Assembly (NCBI RefSeq): GCF_002099425.1
Contig: NW_018344260.1
Location: 1,160,501-1,224,500 of the forward strand
Direction of reading: 5' to 3'
Length of the DNA: 64,000 nucleotides
Origin: Phascolarctos cinereus
Lineage: Eukaryota > Chordata > Mammalia > Diprotodontia > Phascolarctidae
Within the stretch, counting starts at the first letter, position 1. The number at the start of each line of letters is the position of its first letter. The translations under genes and the position numbers were made by a program. The notes beneath the pieces are model-generated. The model made no database searches. It saw nothing but the letters and a program-made list of their open reading frames with translations, and was not told the DNA's origin. Below are positions 34,184-46,499 of the stretch, in pieces.

Positions 34184-37100
34184 ATAGCACAGTAGTGCTC
34201 TATCACAGTCATATGCCACAACTTATTCAGCCATTCCCCAACTGATGGGCATCCCCTCAATTTCTAATTCTTTTCCTTGACAAAAGTAACCACTATGAAT
34301 ATTTTGTGCATATAAGTCCTTTTCCTTTTTCTCTTGTCTCTTTGGGGTACAATCCTAGTCTGGATCAAAAGGTAGGCACAATTTTATAGCCCTTTGGTCA
34401 TAGCTCCAGATTGTCCTCCGGAATGGTTGGATTAGTTCACTACTTCACCCACAATTCATTAATGTAGCTATTTTCCCTCACACTCTCCAGCATCTTTCAT
34501 TTCTGGTACGTGTAGTTTTAATTTGTGTTTCTCTAATCTATAATGATTTAGAACATTTTTTCATAGGACTATAAACACCTTTGATTTCTTCCTCTGAAAA
34601 CTGTCTGTCCATATCCTTTGACCATTTATCAATTAAGGAATGGTTATTTTTATAAACTTGACTCAGTTTCCTATATATTTGAGAAATGAGGCCTTTATCA
34701 GTGAAATTTGCTGTAAACATTTTTGATATTACTTCATTGTTTATGGCATCTTTTTAGCAAAATGTAGCTTCCCTTCTTGTCTCTTGTAATTGGGTCTATT
34801 TTTGCTTTTGCTTTGCCTGAGATCATGATTGCCACCCCCAGCCCTCTTCAGTTCAGCTGAAGAATAATATATTCTGCTCCAGCTATTTATTATAACTCTG
34901 TGTGTGTCTTTTTGTCCCAAGTATGTCTCTTATACACAATTTTTTTTTGGATTCTGGTTTCCCATCCATTCTGCTATCAGCTTACGTTCTATAGGTCAGC
35001 TCATCCCATTCACATTTACATTTATGATCAATAACTGTCCATTTCCCTCCAATCCATTTTCCTCTGTTTATCCTTCTCTCTTTTTTTATCCTGTCCCTCC
35101 TCAAAAATCTGCCTTACTTCTGACCACTGCCTCCTCCAATTTGCCCTTCTCCTTATCATCACCCCCCTTCAGTATCTCTTTTCCCCTTCTCCTCATATCT
35201 CCCTATTGGGTAAGATAGATTTCTATACCCAACTGAATGTATATATTCTTTCCTCTTTGAACCAATTCTGATGAGAGTGAGGTTCAAGCATTTCCCGTGA
35301 CCTCCTCTTATTTTCCCCTCCATTTTTCTTTGAGACCTTGCTTGCAGCTGTTTTCATATACCTCCTTTGTGTGAGAAAATTTGCCCCATTCTACCTTCCC
35401 TTTTCCCTTCTAATTGTGCATCCCTCTTTCTCCACAACTACATTCTTTTTGTGGAGATCATCCCAACATAATCAACTCACACCCATGCTCTCTGTCTATA
35501 CAGATTCCTCCTAATTGCCCTGATAAAGATGATAAAGTTCTAAAGAGTTGCATGTATCATTTTCCCATATAGAAATGTCCCTTTTGATTACTCTTTCATA
35601 TTTAACTTTTTATGCTTCTCTTGAGTCTTCTGTTTGAATGTCAAATTTTCTATTCAGCCCTGGTCTTTTCTTCAGGAATGCTTGAAAATCCTCAATTTCA
35701 TTAAATATCCATTTTTCCCCTGAAGAATTATATTCATTTTTGCTGGATAGATTATTCTTGGTTGTAAGCCTATCTCCTATGTCCTTCAGAATATTATATT
35801 CTAAGCCCTCTGATCCTTTGACATGGAAGCTGCTAAATTTTGTGTGATCCTGACTGTAACAGCACAATATTTGAATTGTTTTTTCTGGCTACTTACAATA
35901 TTTTCTCCTTGACCTAGGAGCTCTGAAATTTGGCCATGATATTCCTGGGAGTTTTTATTTTGTGATCTCTTTCAGTAGGTGATTTGTGGAGTCTTTCAAT
36001 TTCTATTTTATCTTCTGGATCTAAGATATCAGGACAGTTATCCATGATATTTTCTTGAAAGATGATGTCTAGGCTTTTCTTTTGATCATGTATTTCAGGT
36101 GGTCCAATAATTTTTAAATTATCTCTCCTTGATCTATTTTCCAGGTCAGGTGTTTTTTTGAATGAGCTATTCCACATTTCCTTCTATTTTTTTCATTCTT
36201 TTGACTTTATTATATTATTTCTTGAAGTCTCATGGAGTCATTAGATTCCACTTGCCCAATTCTTAAAAGCTATTTTCTCCAGTGGACTTTTGTGCCTCTT
36301 TTTCCATTTGGCCAATTTACTTGTTAAGGCATTCTTTCCTTCGGTGAATTTTTCCCCTCTTTTATCATTTGGCCCACTCTGTTTTTTAAGATGTTATTTT
36401 TTTCAGTACTTTTGTGCCTCTTTTACCAAACTGTTAATACTTTTTTTTATAATGTCTTTGCATCACCCTCATTTCTTTTCTCAATTTTTTGTCTACCATT
36501 TTTATCTCTTTAACTCTTCTGGGAATTCTTTCTGGCTTTGGATCCAATTCCATTTTTCTTTGAGACCTTGCTTGCAGCTGTTTTCATATTGTTGTATTTT
36601 TCTAAGTTTACGTCTTCATCTTCCCTGCCACCACAATAGCTTTATATAGTCAAGTTCTTTTTTGTTATTTGCTCATTTTCCCAGCCTATTTCTCCACTTT
36701 GAACTTTATGTTCAAGTTGAGTTCTGCTCACCTGGGGTTGGGGAGGCACTGTTCCAAGCTTCAGGCTTTTACATGCTGCTGTTTCAGAGTTAGTTCTGGG
36801 GGTCTGCAAGTTCTCAGTGCTTCCAAGGTACTATAATTCTGGGAGAGGTGTGGTCACTGATCTCCTGGTCTATGTTCTGGTCTTCATCCAGGAAGGGCCC
36901 CTGCCCAACTGCAGCCCCAAGTGCTAGTGCTCTTCTCAGCCCTGGAACTGAAACCAGGGCTCTTGCTCCCCTCTGACTGAAGAGAAGCACTCCTATTGAC
37001 ATCCTGGAACTGCAACCCAGAACTGCTTCTGGACAATAGAGTTGCCAGTCAGTGTCAGCTGCACCCAGTGCCAGCAAAGGATCTCTTGCAGTCTTTTTCT

Positions 37101-37200
37101 GATCAGTTGTCCACCTCACTTACCATCTCTAGGCTGAGAGCTCCCAAAGCTGGTGTTGTTGCTGCTATTAAGGATCAATTCCAGGCCACTAGAAGAGCTT
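34184..37200 (-). mobile_element. Outer L1 (copy B), main part
   Basis: ORF2 C-terminus in reverse (34,538-34,720: K-G-L-I-S-Q-I-Y, W-S-K-D-M-D-R-Q-F-S, M-K-K-C-S), then a jump to the endonuclease-side region (34,790-35,560). ORF1 follows (35,610-36,177), with the hallmark E-N-R-S-R-R-D-N-L-K-I-I-G, then the N-terminal half and the 5' UTR to about 37,200. Internal deletions and stops are present. Confidence 0.88.
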
Positions 37201-38305
37201 CCAACTACTGCTTTCATCCAAAAAATTCATATATGCTATAGTAGTGTGATCTATACACCCTCTACGGTGAACCATGTACCCTTAAAGAAGAACACCAATT
37301 GTATATCTAAAAAGAGGGAACATTGAGGGGAAAGGGGAGAAAAGGATTCAGAGTCTAGTCAAGAGAGCATGGAAGAAGAAATGCAGATGCCCAGTCCCAC
37401 TTGGGCCTGGAAAGAGGCCTGCAGGCTATACCATTTGCTTGACTCCAAAGAGGAAAAAAGATTGGCATAGCAGACAACCATATGAACTGAGGAGCGACCT
37501 ATATCTATTGCTTCACTAATACTGTGTGTATAGATCCCAAGAGAAAGTGAAACCCAAGAGGAATATGATTGTTTAATGCCTTCTAAAAGGAGGAGCAGAG
37601 TTTTTCCCAATTGTTGAGGAATTTTGGCATAATCCCATATGTTTCCATTGGATTAAGTAAAAATCTGTCTTATATTCAATATCTCATTACCCTGAATGCT
37701 TGCAAGGTAGCTGAGGCCCTTTTGGGGGGAGAGAAACAAGTAAAATTCTTATATTCCTAGTGTAAACCTTAAGTGGAAACATGAGTCAAAGAGACTTTGC
37801 GAGAGACTATATCTGAAAACTATATCTATTTCTAAGGTATCAGAGGATAGGGCCCAGTTAACCACAGATAACATAAGAATATTACATAGAGATATTTATA
37901 GAATTTCCTTCTTATGTGATGACATTAAGGGATATACAATTATATGTAGTTTAATTTTGTGGATAATATTGAGTAATAAACAATTTGTCCCTCAATGCCA
38001 TCTTGTGGTAAAGCATATCTTCAACACTTCATGGCAAATTAATATTGGCAAAGAACATGGGTTATATTCATTGGAATGTTTCTTATATTGGTTGTGGTGA
38101 ACCCCAGAATCATTGAATCAGTAGCCCAAGAGGTAATACTAGGAGTTCTTACATCACATTTCTATTTGTTCACCTATCTATCAAAGTCTAAAACTACTCC
38201 AACCTTCCTGAAGTCTTTCAGTGTTTATCAATGGTCAGGACATCACTGAAATATGGTGCCACTTTCAGAATACTAAAAATCAGGCCCTCCATGAAACACT
38301 GGAAA
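37201..38305. other. No recognised feature
   Basis: About 1.1 kb of AT-rich DNA between two L1-type elements. No gene or named family recognised; likely another old insertion or residual intron. Confidence 0.35.
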
Positions 38306-38309
38306 ATTT

Positions 38310-39720
38310 CTGGACCAAATAAGATGGAGGAGTAGACATTTTCTCCAGTCCCCACTAACTCTCAAAAACTCCTCCCAAAAAAAGAATTACATGCCAGAGG
38401 AAAATCATTTCCAGCTCTTCTCATAGTCTAAGACACTAAGGCACCTAACAAGACTTGTGAGTTAGTAGCAGAGAACACTAATTTCCAAGTCACTCACACA
38501 ACACACCTACCACTAGTCCTCAGATTCAGACAGGATGCACAACCCAACCTACTAGTTTGTGCGTTGAGATCCAATTCACTGAGCAATTTCCCTGCTGCTG
38601 CTTCAGTCTGTGCCAGGAAACTTTGTCCCTGACCTTATCACCATTCTGTAGCAACAAATAGAAGAACCCAGTTGTGACCACCCACTTTCAGAGGAAGGAG
38701 AGGCACAGGAAAGTATGAGTATACTCTCTCTAGAGTAGCAATGCCCAACCAGAGAACTAAAGAAGAAAGGGAGCTAGGGGAAGCTGGCAAGCATGCATAT
38801 GGAGCTGTACCAGGACTCAAAGAGCCTGGCATCCATCCAGGACCAGTTCTGTTCTATCCCCACCAAATCTTCTTAGGGCAGGAACTGAGATGAGTGAAAA
38901 CTAGAAAGAGACTTAGATAACTTTGAGGTCCAGCCCCTAGAGAACCACCATCATAGGGGAAGGAGTCAGAAAGTGAAAAATAAGGAAATATAAGAAAAAA
39001 AAAAAACTAAAATTGCCAAAGATCTCAGGAAGAAGAAAACTAGATGACAAGCAGATAAATCAATAGGGGAGATATTAAAATAAAAGGGAAGATGTTCATT
39101 CACCAAGACATATAAAAGACTACAAACATCTCAAGTAACTATTGCAAAATAAAGGAAATTGAACCGGTACCTGATGACACAGAAGAACCTGTGAAATCCC
39201 CAAAGAGCACAGAATTGCATCAGGATGTTCCCAAAGGGTTCAGGAGGAAAATCAGAATCTTAAAACAAAAAGCTAAAAGTAAGCAAATAGCAGAATTTAT
39301 GCCCTACACAGCAAAAATAATTGACAGAATAGACAAACTTGGTGGCAAGTCTCTCCAAAGAAGCAAAGGAGAGAACAATTGAATGATTGGGAATACAAAT
39401 ATGCTGAAGTGAAAGACAATCTGGAAGACAAAAAGAATGTCCAAAAAAATGTGATCCCTATATATGCAAAATCCATTTATCTCAAAGGTAGGATGCAAAG
39501 AGAAAATTTAAGAATCTTAAGTCTCCCAAGAGAACAAGACAAATTTAAAAAAACCTAACCACCATAATGCAAGAAAAAATCCAAGAAAGCTGCCCAAAAC
39601 TTCTGAATGCATAAAAAAAGCACCAAATGAAACAATTCACAGATACTCTCTGGAAAATCTCAGACCCAACAAAAGTTTAGAATTGAAGATATTGATCTTG
39701 AAATGCCTCTCACTGTGCTG
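38310..39720 (+). mobile_element. L1-like element, 5' UTR plus ORF1 relic
   Basis: Starts 'aaataagatggaggagtaga', like the AAGATGG-GGAGTAGA start of L1. A frame at 39,191-39,382 is Lys-rich and looks like an ORF1 coiled coil (D-R-I-D-K-L). Near 39,500 'gagaaaatttaagaatctta' corresponds to the ORF1 motif E-N-L-R-I-L. No ORF2 follows; truncated, or a half-L1. Confidence 0.6.
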
Positions 39721-39772
39721 TTATTGTTTGGTTACCTGAAATAGAATTATCAATGATTAGCCACCAATAATA

Positions 39773-39977
39773 CAGTTATCCCTTCCACATCACAGTCATT
39801 AGGGGTACAATGTCCCCATAATCTGGAAACACCATGTAAAATTTTTTGCTTCTCCCTTTGTACCAGAGAAGAAGTCTGAATTTTTATTTTTATTTTTGTT
39901 TTATTGGGTGTTTACAGTACCTAACTGTAAAATTTGGGTTGATATTATACAACAATATATATATATATATGTCTATT

Positions 39978-40027
<50 letters not shown>

Positions 40028-40184
40028 TTCTGAGTTTCTAAACTTTTTCTGTGTTATCTGCTGGCCTTGGCGTGTTGTCTGCAGCTTCCGTAAAACTCCC
40101 CAAAATTCCCACTTAGTTTCTTATGCCAAACCACAATATGTTGAAACCATGATGGCAAAAGTCAAAATGTGGAAGGGATAACTG
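39773..40184. mobile_element. Tc1/mariner-type MITE (pogo/Tigger-like)
   Basis: Terminal inverted repeats CAGTTATCCCTTCCACATC and its complement ending GGAAGGGATAACTG, flanked by TA on both sides (39,771-39,772 and 40,185-40,186). The interior shares 'gtaaaatttgggtt' and 'cccacttagtttctta'-type text with the element at 61,154-61,468. A TA/TG microsatellite has expanded inside. No transposase frame. Confidence 0.85.
39952..40025. repeat. (TA)n and (TG)n microsatellite
   Basis: About 8 TA units, a short spacer, then about 22 TG units, inside the MITE. Its sister copy lacks the expansion. Confidence 0.95.
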
Positions 40185-40384
40185 TATTGGAGAAGTTTTC
40201 TAAAGACCTCAAAGAGAAGCAAAGAGTTTATTGATTGAAAGCATCAATGATACTGAAGTTCCTAATTCTCAGTGAACTTATAATGTCTATAATATTTCAT
40301 GTTCGGTTTAGAGGATTTTAAAAATAAAAATAAACTCTCATTCACTGTGGAAAATAAGGATATTTCATCATACACCTCCCCACC

Positions 40385-40600
40385 ATAATAATAATACTTT
40401 TACATGGTGCCTTAGCAAAATCCTTTCCTCACATGAGGTAGGTAATATATTATTAACCCTATTTTTTAGATGAAGAAACTGAATCTCAAAAAGTAAAGTG
40501 ACTTAGCCAAGGTTAGTAAATGTCAGAGTCAATATTCAAACATTTCTCCTGACCTTAAGTTTGTTGCTCCTTCCACAATGTCTCCTTTGGTACATTAACA
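40385..40600 (-). mobile_element. MIR-type SINE
   Basis: Antisense: 'tttagatgaagaaactgaat', 'gtaaagtgacttagccaagg', 'tcaatattcaaacatttctc'. Confidence 0.75.
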
Positions 40601-40621
40601 CCCTCCCTCTAATCACAAAAT

Positions 40622-40815
40622 CCCCTTTCCTCCAGGCCACATGACTATCCTTTCTTCTGGTAACCCAGAGCCAAACCCCCAAGTTATTTGTTCCTTATCC
40701 TCTCCCAGATTACTTACATGTCTCTCTTCCCTCAGGTTTCATGAACATCCTTCCCCCCAGATTACAGGGCTCCCCAGGTTACGTGGCCTACTCCCCACAG
40801 GTTATACAATGCTCC
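40622..40815 (+). repeat. Degenerate CAGGTTATATGACC array, right block
   Basis: Units 'ccaggccacatgactatcc', 'cccagattacttacatgtc', 'ctcaggtttcatgaacatcc', 'ccccaggttacgtggcct', 'acaggttatacaatgctcc' repeat about every 25-35 bases. They match the block at 25,405-25,690 and end just before the splice acceptor of the next exon. Confidence 0.65.
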
Positions 40816-40827
40816 CCATCGCCCCAG

Positions 40828-40944
40828 CCGACAAGCCAGAGGTGCTAGCAGTTGCAAAGGCTATGCACAGGGAGAAGTTTGGATGTCGTGTAAAGCAGCT
40901 TTTCCAGTGGGAGAAGGATGCCACACTGAAAGCCATCCAGTCAG
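40828..40944 (+). CDS. FAM221B: FAM221B conserved-domain exon
   Basis: A 117-base exon with a clear acceptor (CATCGCCCCAG before 40,828) and a strong donor (TCAG then GTAAGC at 40,945), both in phase 1. It encodes about 39 residues: D-K-P-E-V-L-A-V-A-K-A-M-H-R-E-K-F-G, then L-F-Q-W-E-K-D and A-I-Q-S-G. From memory this is the segment of FAM221B directly before its Gly-Trp-Arg-Cys-Pro cysteine-rich domain; the paralogue FAM221A lacks it. FAM221B is a poorly studied protein that I recall as testis- or cilia-associated. The next exon should supply the W-R-C-P and C-F-C-G-H motifs, but I do not see it in the remaining 23 kb. Frame is open with no damage. Confidence 0.75.
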
Positions 40945-40949
40945 GTAAG

Positions 40950-41856
40950 CCTCATCAGTAGGAAGAGGGAATGAGGGGATCTGGACAGAGAAGACTGAAT
41001 GAAGAAACTGAGGTCCACTCAGGGAGAGAAATCTTAATACCATACACGCAGATGAGGCATAAGAACCCTATTTATATAGATGAAGAGGACCTGAGGACCA
41101 TACAGGTAAGGCAAGAGGGAAGGGGGAAAGGAAGGAGGGGAAAGATCACATAACCACTTAGTTACAAGAAAAGCACAACTGGTCCTGAAATATCTGGAGA
41201 ACCAATTCCATAGAATTAATCATTAATCATTAATCAATCATCAGACATTTATCAAGTGCTTACTATGTGCAGGGCACTGTACATGACATTCAACTGCTGT
41301 AAACAATGTTCACATTGTAAATCCACCTATAAATCTATGCTGTCCTTGTACAAATTCAGGTAGGCTGCATGTAGTTGTCCTTTTGGGGAATCTGGCTTCA
41401 GTCCCAGCTGGGGCAGTCACAGTCATATGTGATAGTTAAGGATAGGCTGAGCACAAGCCAGGGGAGGCAGCTAGCACAGAGGTTAGTCAAGATACAAGAA
41501 GGACCAGTGGCCCAGTCAAAGCCATGTGGGCAAGCTTCAGAGCTGCCAGAAACAGCAAGTCATAATTTGGTCCAGGAACTGAAGGATATGGTTCATAGAT
41601 CGGAGAGAACTTTAGACCAAGGCAGCTTAGGACCCCCAAAGAATTATCTAGGGGAATTATCCTTTAGATCTTTTGTCTTCTGAGTGCTAGGCCTACATAG
41701 GAGCTCTGCCCTCTTGGGGATGTTTTCATGCTCTTAAAAGGACCCAACTCATGTCCGTTAAGTTTAATCCCTATGGAAATGAATAATTATTCTCACCCAT
41801 CCCCAAGAACTTTTGCTTCTCTGTGTCAGATGAGAAGCCCACATTTTCAATTCCAT
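40950..41856. other. Intron DNA, little recognised
   Basis: Mostly unique sequence after the exon. A small SINE-like phrase lies at 41,230-41,290 ('caagtgcttactatgtgc'). A 102-codon frame at 41,375 starts with TTG and has no domain; I do not call it. Confidence 0.4.
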
Positions 41857-41868
41857 AGGGGTTCCATG

Positions 41869-44800
41869 GTGGTGGTTGTCTTTTGTTCTCAAAGAGGACC
41901 AAAATGACATCACTGAGTTAGAGTCTCAGTGTGTCCAAGTGTGGCTGATCAGACCAATATGAACTCGGAATGCTCTACCACAGATCGGGCACAAATAGTC
42001 CATGTGAACATTTGGGGTGGATTCTCTAAATTTGCACATCTTGCATTTCTTTTGAGCCACTTTGATTCTGCTTTCCTCATAGAGTGATAGCATCTTCTTT
42101 GATGAGGGCATACCATGCAGGGTGGTCCTGTGCCAGTGTCTCCTAGTGTGACCTTGAGAGTGTCCTTGTATCACTTTTTCTGACCACCAGGTAAGCTCTT
42201 GCCCTGTGTGAGCTCTCCATAGTCTTTTTTGGCAAACGCACATTTGGCATTCAAACAGCATGGCCAGCCCATCAGAGTTGCATTCTCTGCAGTGGAGTTT
42301 GAATGCTTGGAATTTTAGTTTGAGAAAGGACCTCAGTGTCTGGTATCTTATCTTGTATCTTATCTATGATCTTCAGAATCTTCCTAAGACAATTCAAACG
42401 GAAGCAATTTCAGTTTCCTAGTATGGCACTATCCAGGTTTCATAGGCCTATGACAACGAAGTCAGCACAATATCCCTGTAGATCTTCAGTTTAGTACTCA
42501 GTCTAATATCTCTTCTGTCCCACACTTTCCTTCAGAGCCTTCCAAACACTGAGCTAGCTCTGGCAAAAAGTGTGTCAACCTCATTACCAATTTGTACATC
42601 CCTAGAAAGTATACTGCCAAGGTAAGTGAACTCATCCTCAGTATTCAAAACTCCATAAGGGTGGTGTGGTGCTGGCTGATGGAGCACCTGTAGTTTCTTG
42701 GTGTTAATTGTTAGGCCAAAATTAGCATAAGCAACAGCAAATTGATCCATACTTTGTTCTCAACTCCAGAGGTTGCATTGAATGCGTGATCATCTGCAAA
42801 CAAAAAAATCATGCACCAACACTCCCTCCACTTTAGTCTTGTTTGTAGCCTTTTCAAGTTAAAGAATTTACCATCAGTGCCATAGCTGACCTTGATGACG
42901 TGTTTGTTCTCATTGAAGGCATTTTGACAACATGGCTGAAAATATCATGCTAAAAAGTATGAGAGCAAGCGCACAGCCTTCTTTCACTCCACTGGTGACT
43001 GGGAAAGCATGAGATCATTGCCCATTATCCAGAACCCAGGCAAGCATGCAGTCATGAAATTGACGTACAATGCTGATGAACTTCTCCAGGCAACCAAATT
43101 TTGACATAACTTTCTATAAGCCCTTGCAAATGACAGTATCAAAGGCCTTGGTCAGATCTATAAACACTGTGTACAGACCTCTGTCCTGCTCCTGGCATTT
43201 CTCCTGGAGTAATCAGGCAGCAAACACCATATAGACCATTCCTTGGCCCTTTCTTAAGCCACACTGGCTCTCAGACGGATGACCATCTTCCAGGTGAAGG
43301 ATCAGCCTATTAAGGAGGACTCTGGCAAAAATCTTGCCAGCAATGACTAAGAGAGAGACACTCTCCCCCCTCCCCCACCCTGTCAATTGTCACAGGACAA
43401 TCTATTTCCTTTACCTTTACAGAGATGGACAATGGAGGCATCCTTGAACTTCTGGGGGATAACCTCCTTTTGCCATATAACCCAGTCAGCTTTCGTATGA
43501 GCAATGGACCACTCCCCCCCACCTTGTAAATCTCAGCTGGAACAGAATCAACAATAGGCATTTTGCCACACAAAAGGAGACTAATGGCATTCAAAACCTC
43601 TTCTTCATTTGAAACTTCAGCTAGGGAGGTATTGACTTCAACCTATGGTACACAGTCAATGCCTTCAGCATTGATTGATGATGGTCTGTTCAGAATGCTA
43701 TAAAAGTGTTCAGCCCATTTTCTCCAAGATCATGTATCCTTATCACTAATCAGTGTGGCTACATCAGTGCTGAGTAGTTGAGATGCACAATAAATCTTTG
43801 TCCCATAAATAGTCTTCAAGGCATCATAAAAGTGCTTTGGATTGTTACTATCAGCTTAAAACTGAATTTCATCTGTCTTCTTACTGAGCCAAGAATCCTG
43901 CATCTCTCTAAGCTTTGTGTGTACTTTACTTTTGATGGAATTAAATGCTGCTTCTTAGAGATGGATGAACTATCTTGCTGGTAAACCCTGTGGAGTTCTC
44001 GTTTTCATTTAGCAGCTCCTGAATTTCCTCATCATTTTCATCAAACCAGTCTTGATGTTTGTGAGTTTTCGGACCCAGATGAGTAAATGCAGTGCTGTAC
44101 ATCAAATCTCTGAAAGCTGCTCACTCCTTTTCTGTTCCACTGTTGCCGACCATGTATTGCTTTCCCTCTAAATTAGCAACAAGCTGCTCCCACTCAGAAA
44201 AGTGCTCTAATCTGTTGACATTGATTCTTCTGGTAGTCATTTTGCCTTGGGGTCACTGCTTTTGTTGAATGCGAATATTTAGTTTGGAGAGGATAAGTCT
44301 ATGATCAGTCCAGCACTCTGTGCCACACATTGCCTCCATCAGTCCTACATCCTATCTGTCTCTTCTCCTTACAATCACGTAGTCTATTAAATGCCAATGT
44401 TTGCTGTGAGGGTGCCTCCATGAAATTTTGTTGCATTTAGGTAAATGAAAGACAGTGTTGGTGAAAAGAAGGTCATGAAATGTGCACATCTTCAGTAGTA
44501 AATGACCACTGCTGTTGCTGCTTCCAACTCCATTCCTCCCCAAGACTCCCTGCCATGTCTGATAGTATGAGCCTACTCTAGAATTAAAGTCACCCAGAAT
44601 TGTGATTGTCCTCTTTTGGCACATTGATGATAAATATCTCCAGGTCATAAAATTTTTCTTTGACGTCATCGGGGTTTGTCATAGTGGGAGCACAGGCACT
44701 GATGATAGTGGTGTGGTGTTTTCCCACAAGTGGCAATTGCATTGTCATGCGCCTGTTGTTCACTCCTTTTGATAGGCATACGAGATTGTTGACTACATTA

Positions 44801-45895
44801 GTTTTGATTGCAAAGCCTACACCAGCTTCACAACACTCCCCTTCACTGCAGCCACTCCAGAAAAATGTGTATCCAGCTCTGACTTCAGTAAGCTGGCCTT
44901 CATTTGCCAGCTTTGTTTCACTCAGGGCTGCTATTTGTATGTGATAACTGCTGAGTTCTCTTGCAAGTTATTCACCTTTCAGGTCTACTGGCTTTTGCAT
45001 TGTCTACAAGTGTGTGCACATTCCATATACCAGTGGTGAGTGGAATCACCTTTGCTGAAGTTTTTATACATTTTTTTGTGTTTCAACCTCAGGGTGGGAT
45101 CCTGCCTGCTGTGGTAATCAGGCCAGGGTTGGGTAAGCAGACAATTTTTAAGGCAATTTTCTAGCCCCTTCCTCACACCAGTAGGTGAGCAGTGCAATCC
45201 TTAAAAAGCTGCTCAAACACCCAGGGGGCTGCCAAATTCTGCTCTGCTTCTCACTGCTGCTTCCAGTGAGAAGACAACCCTAAGGCTTGGGCTGTCTGTG
45301 TACAGGGTTGTGATGACAGCTCCCAGTTTATTTGCACCTGCTACTTCATCACCTCCCTGTTGCCATAGGACTTTGAGATAGGTAAAAATGGTAAAATGAT
45401 ATGGGTGATGTCTTTCGATTCATTCATAAATTGGATTTAAGTGAGGTAGAGTTGCACAGAGTTGTCAACCTCACTCTCTTCCAGAGCCGTCATAGTGGCT
45501 GGACAGAATCAAGATGACTTGTGATGGCCCAAGACACAGTGGATGACCTTGGTGTCTTTGATGTCTAACCAAGCTCTAAGCATTCCACAGCACCTGCTTC
45601 AGCTGCCTTCATGGCCGTTGGAACAAATTGTTCTCATGTGCCCATTCCACCAGGGAAGTCTTCACATGCTTGGGGTAGACACCTCCCTAATTCACCGATG
45701 GGTGTGAGGCCCCTTGGTTACCCTCAACCTGGCTTTTAGCCCATCCACTGAAACAGATTACTGGTGTGGCTACTGCGCATGCTACAGCTTCTTAGTGCCA
45801 CAAGTGAGAGTTAGGTGGATCAGGTGGACACCAAAGATGGAAAGCAGCCTCCACACCAGAGGTACTAGTCTTCCCTGAGCACACCCTACACTCCA
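41869..45895 (-). mobile_element. RTE-like LINE, full-length minus-strand copy
   Basis: A 4.03-kb element bounded by a perfect 12-bp duplication AGGGGTTCCATG (41,857-41,868 and 45,896-45,907). Reading leftwards: a 5' UTR of about 700 bases, an AP endonuclease (44,352-44,669: L-G-D-F-N-S-R-V-G, H-L-I-D-Y-V-I-V), RT (43,310-43,594 has S-V-P-A-E-I-Y-K; F-A-D-D is intact at 42,789-42,800; 42,532-42,750 has Y-L-G-S-I-L-S), then a C-terminal C2H2 finger (C-P-I-C-G-R, spacer, H-T-W-T-H; 41,929-41,991). Stops and shifts make it inactive. The clade (RTE or a relative) needs an RT tree; it is not L1 and not ordinary BovB. Confidence 0.9.
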
Positions 45896-45907
45896 AGGGG
45901 TTCCATG

Positions 45908-46495
45908 AGGAGCTTCCTCTAGGAAGAGGCTAGTTAGGAAGACTCTGTCATCATCACACAGCTCTTTTTCTGGGGCTCCTTTCAGTCCCAGGTCAAAGAC
46001 AAATTCCTAACAATTCTTTGATATGTATCACCTGTTCAGATATATTGTGTATTTGTATAGTACATATATTGAATCCCTATCTTCTGCTTTGCCTATAGAT
46101 CATGTGTTAGCATATGTATGGTGTGTAAGTATATGGATATGGATCAATTTATAGTTGTAAATATCTTGATCTGTAGATATATCGATACTAAACATATTTG
46201 CCGAGTTGCAATATCTCTTTATTCAGACATTCTGCGCATGTTGTAATGTGACATAAAGAGTAGAGCCCTGCCAGCTGGTTTAGGCCAGGTGTTACAAGTG
46301 ACAGGGGAAGAAAAGCAGTTAGTCTTCTGCCTATACTGCAGTTACCAACCAAAACTCTTACAGAATTCTGCATAACCCCAGAGAGCAGCTAGCACCCACT
46401 GACACAAGGAAGGATACTTAAAGGATACTTAAAACCAGGTGAGAAAGCAGACAACCTATTTCCTAGGATCCATGGTCATAGCTAGATTTCACTGT
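45908..46495. other. No recognised feature
   Basis: Intron or intergenic DNA with AT-rich patches; no gene or family recognised. Confidence 0.4.
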
Positions 46496-46499
46496 TCTA

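Noticed and set aside
27841-36177. Minus-strand frames with endonuclease, RT or RNA-binding motifs as possible host genes
   Set aside because: They are L1 ORF1 and ORF2 remains, placed inside L1 text and broken by stops, deletions and insertions.
25725-37200. Two independent neighbouring L1s rather than one inside the other
   Set aside because: The outer L1's ORF2 breaks off at CCCCATCATTT and resumes in register after the inner L1's 5' end with CCCCTGTCATTT, which fits nesting better.
40641-40827. Upstream extension of the FAM221B exon frame to an ATG at 40,641
   Set aside because: That part is the degenerate intronic array before a good splice acceptor; only 40,828-40,944 looks coding.
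41375-41683. 102-codon plus-strand frame in the intron after the FAM221B exon
   Set aside because: It starts with TTG, has no domain, no splice context and no recognisable relative.
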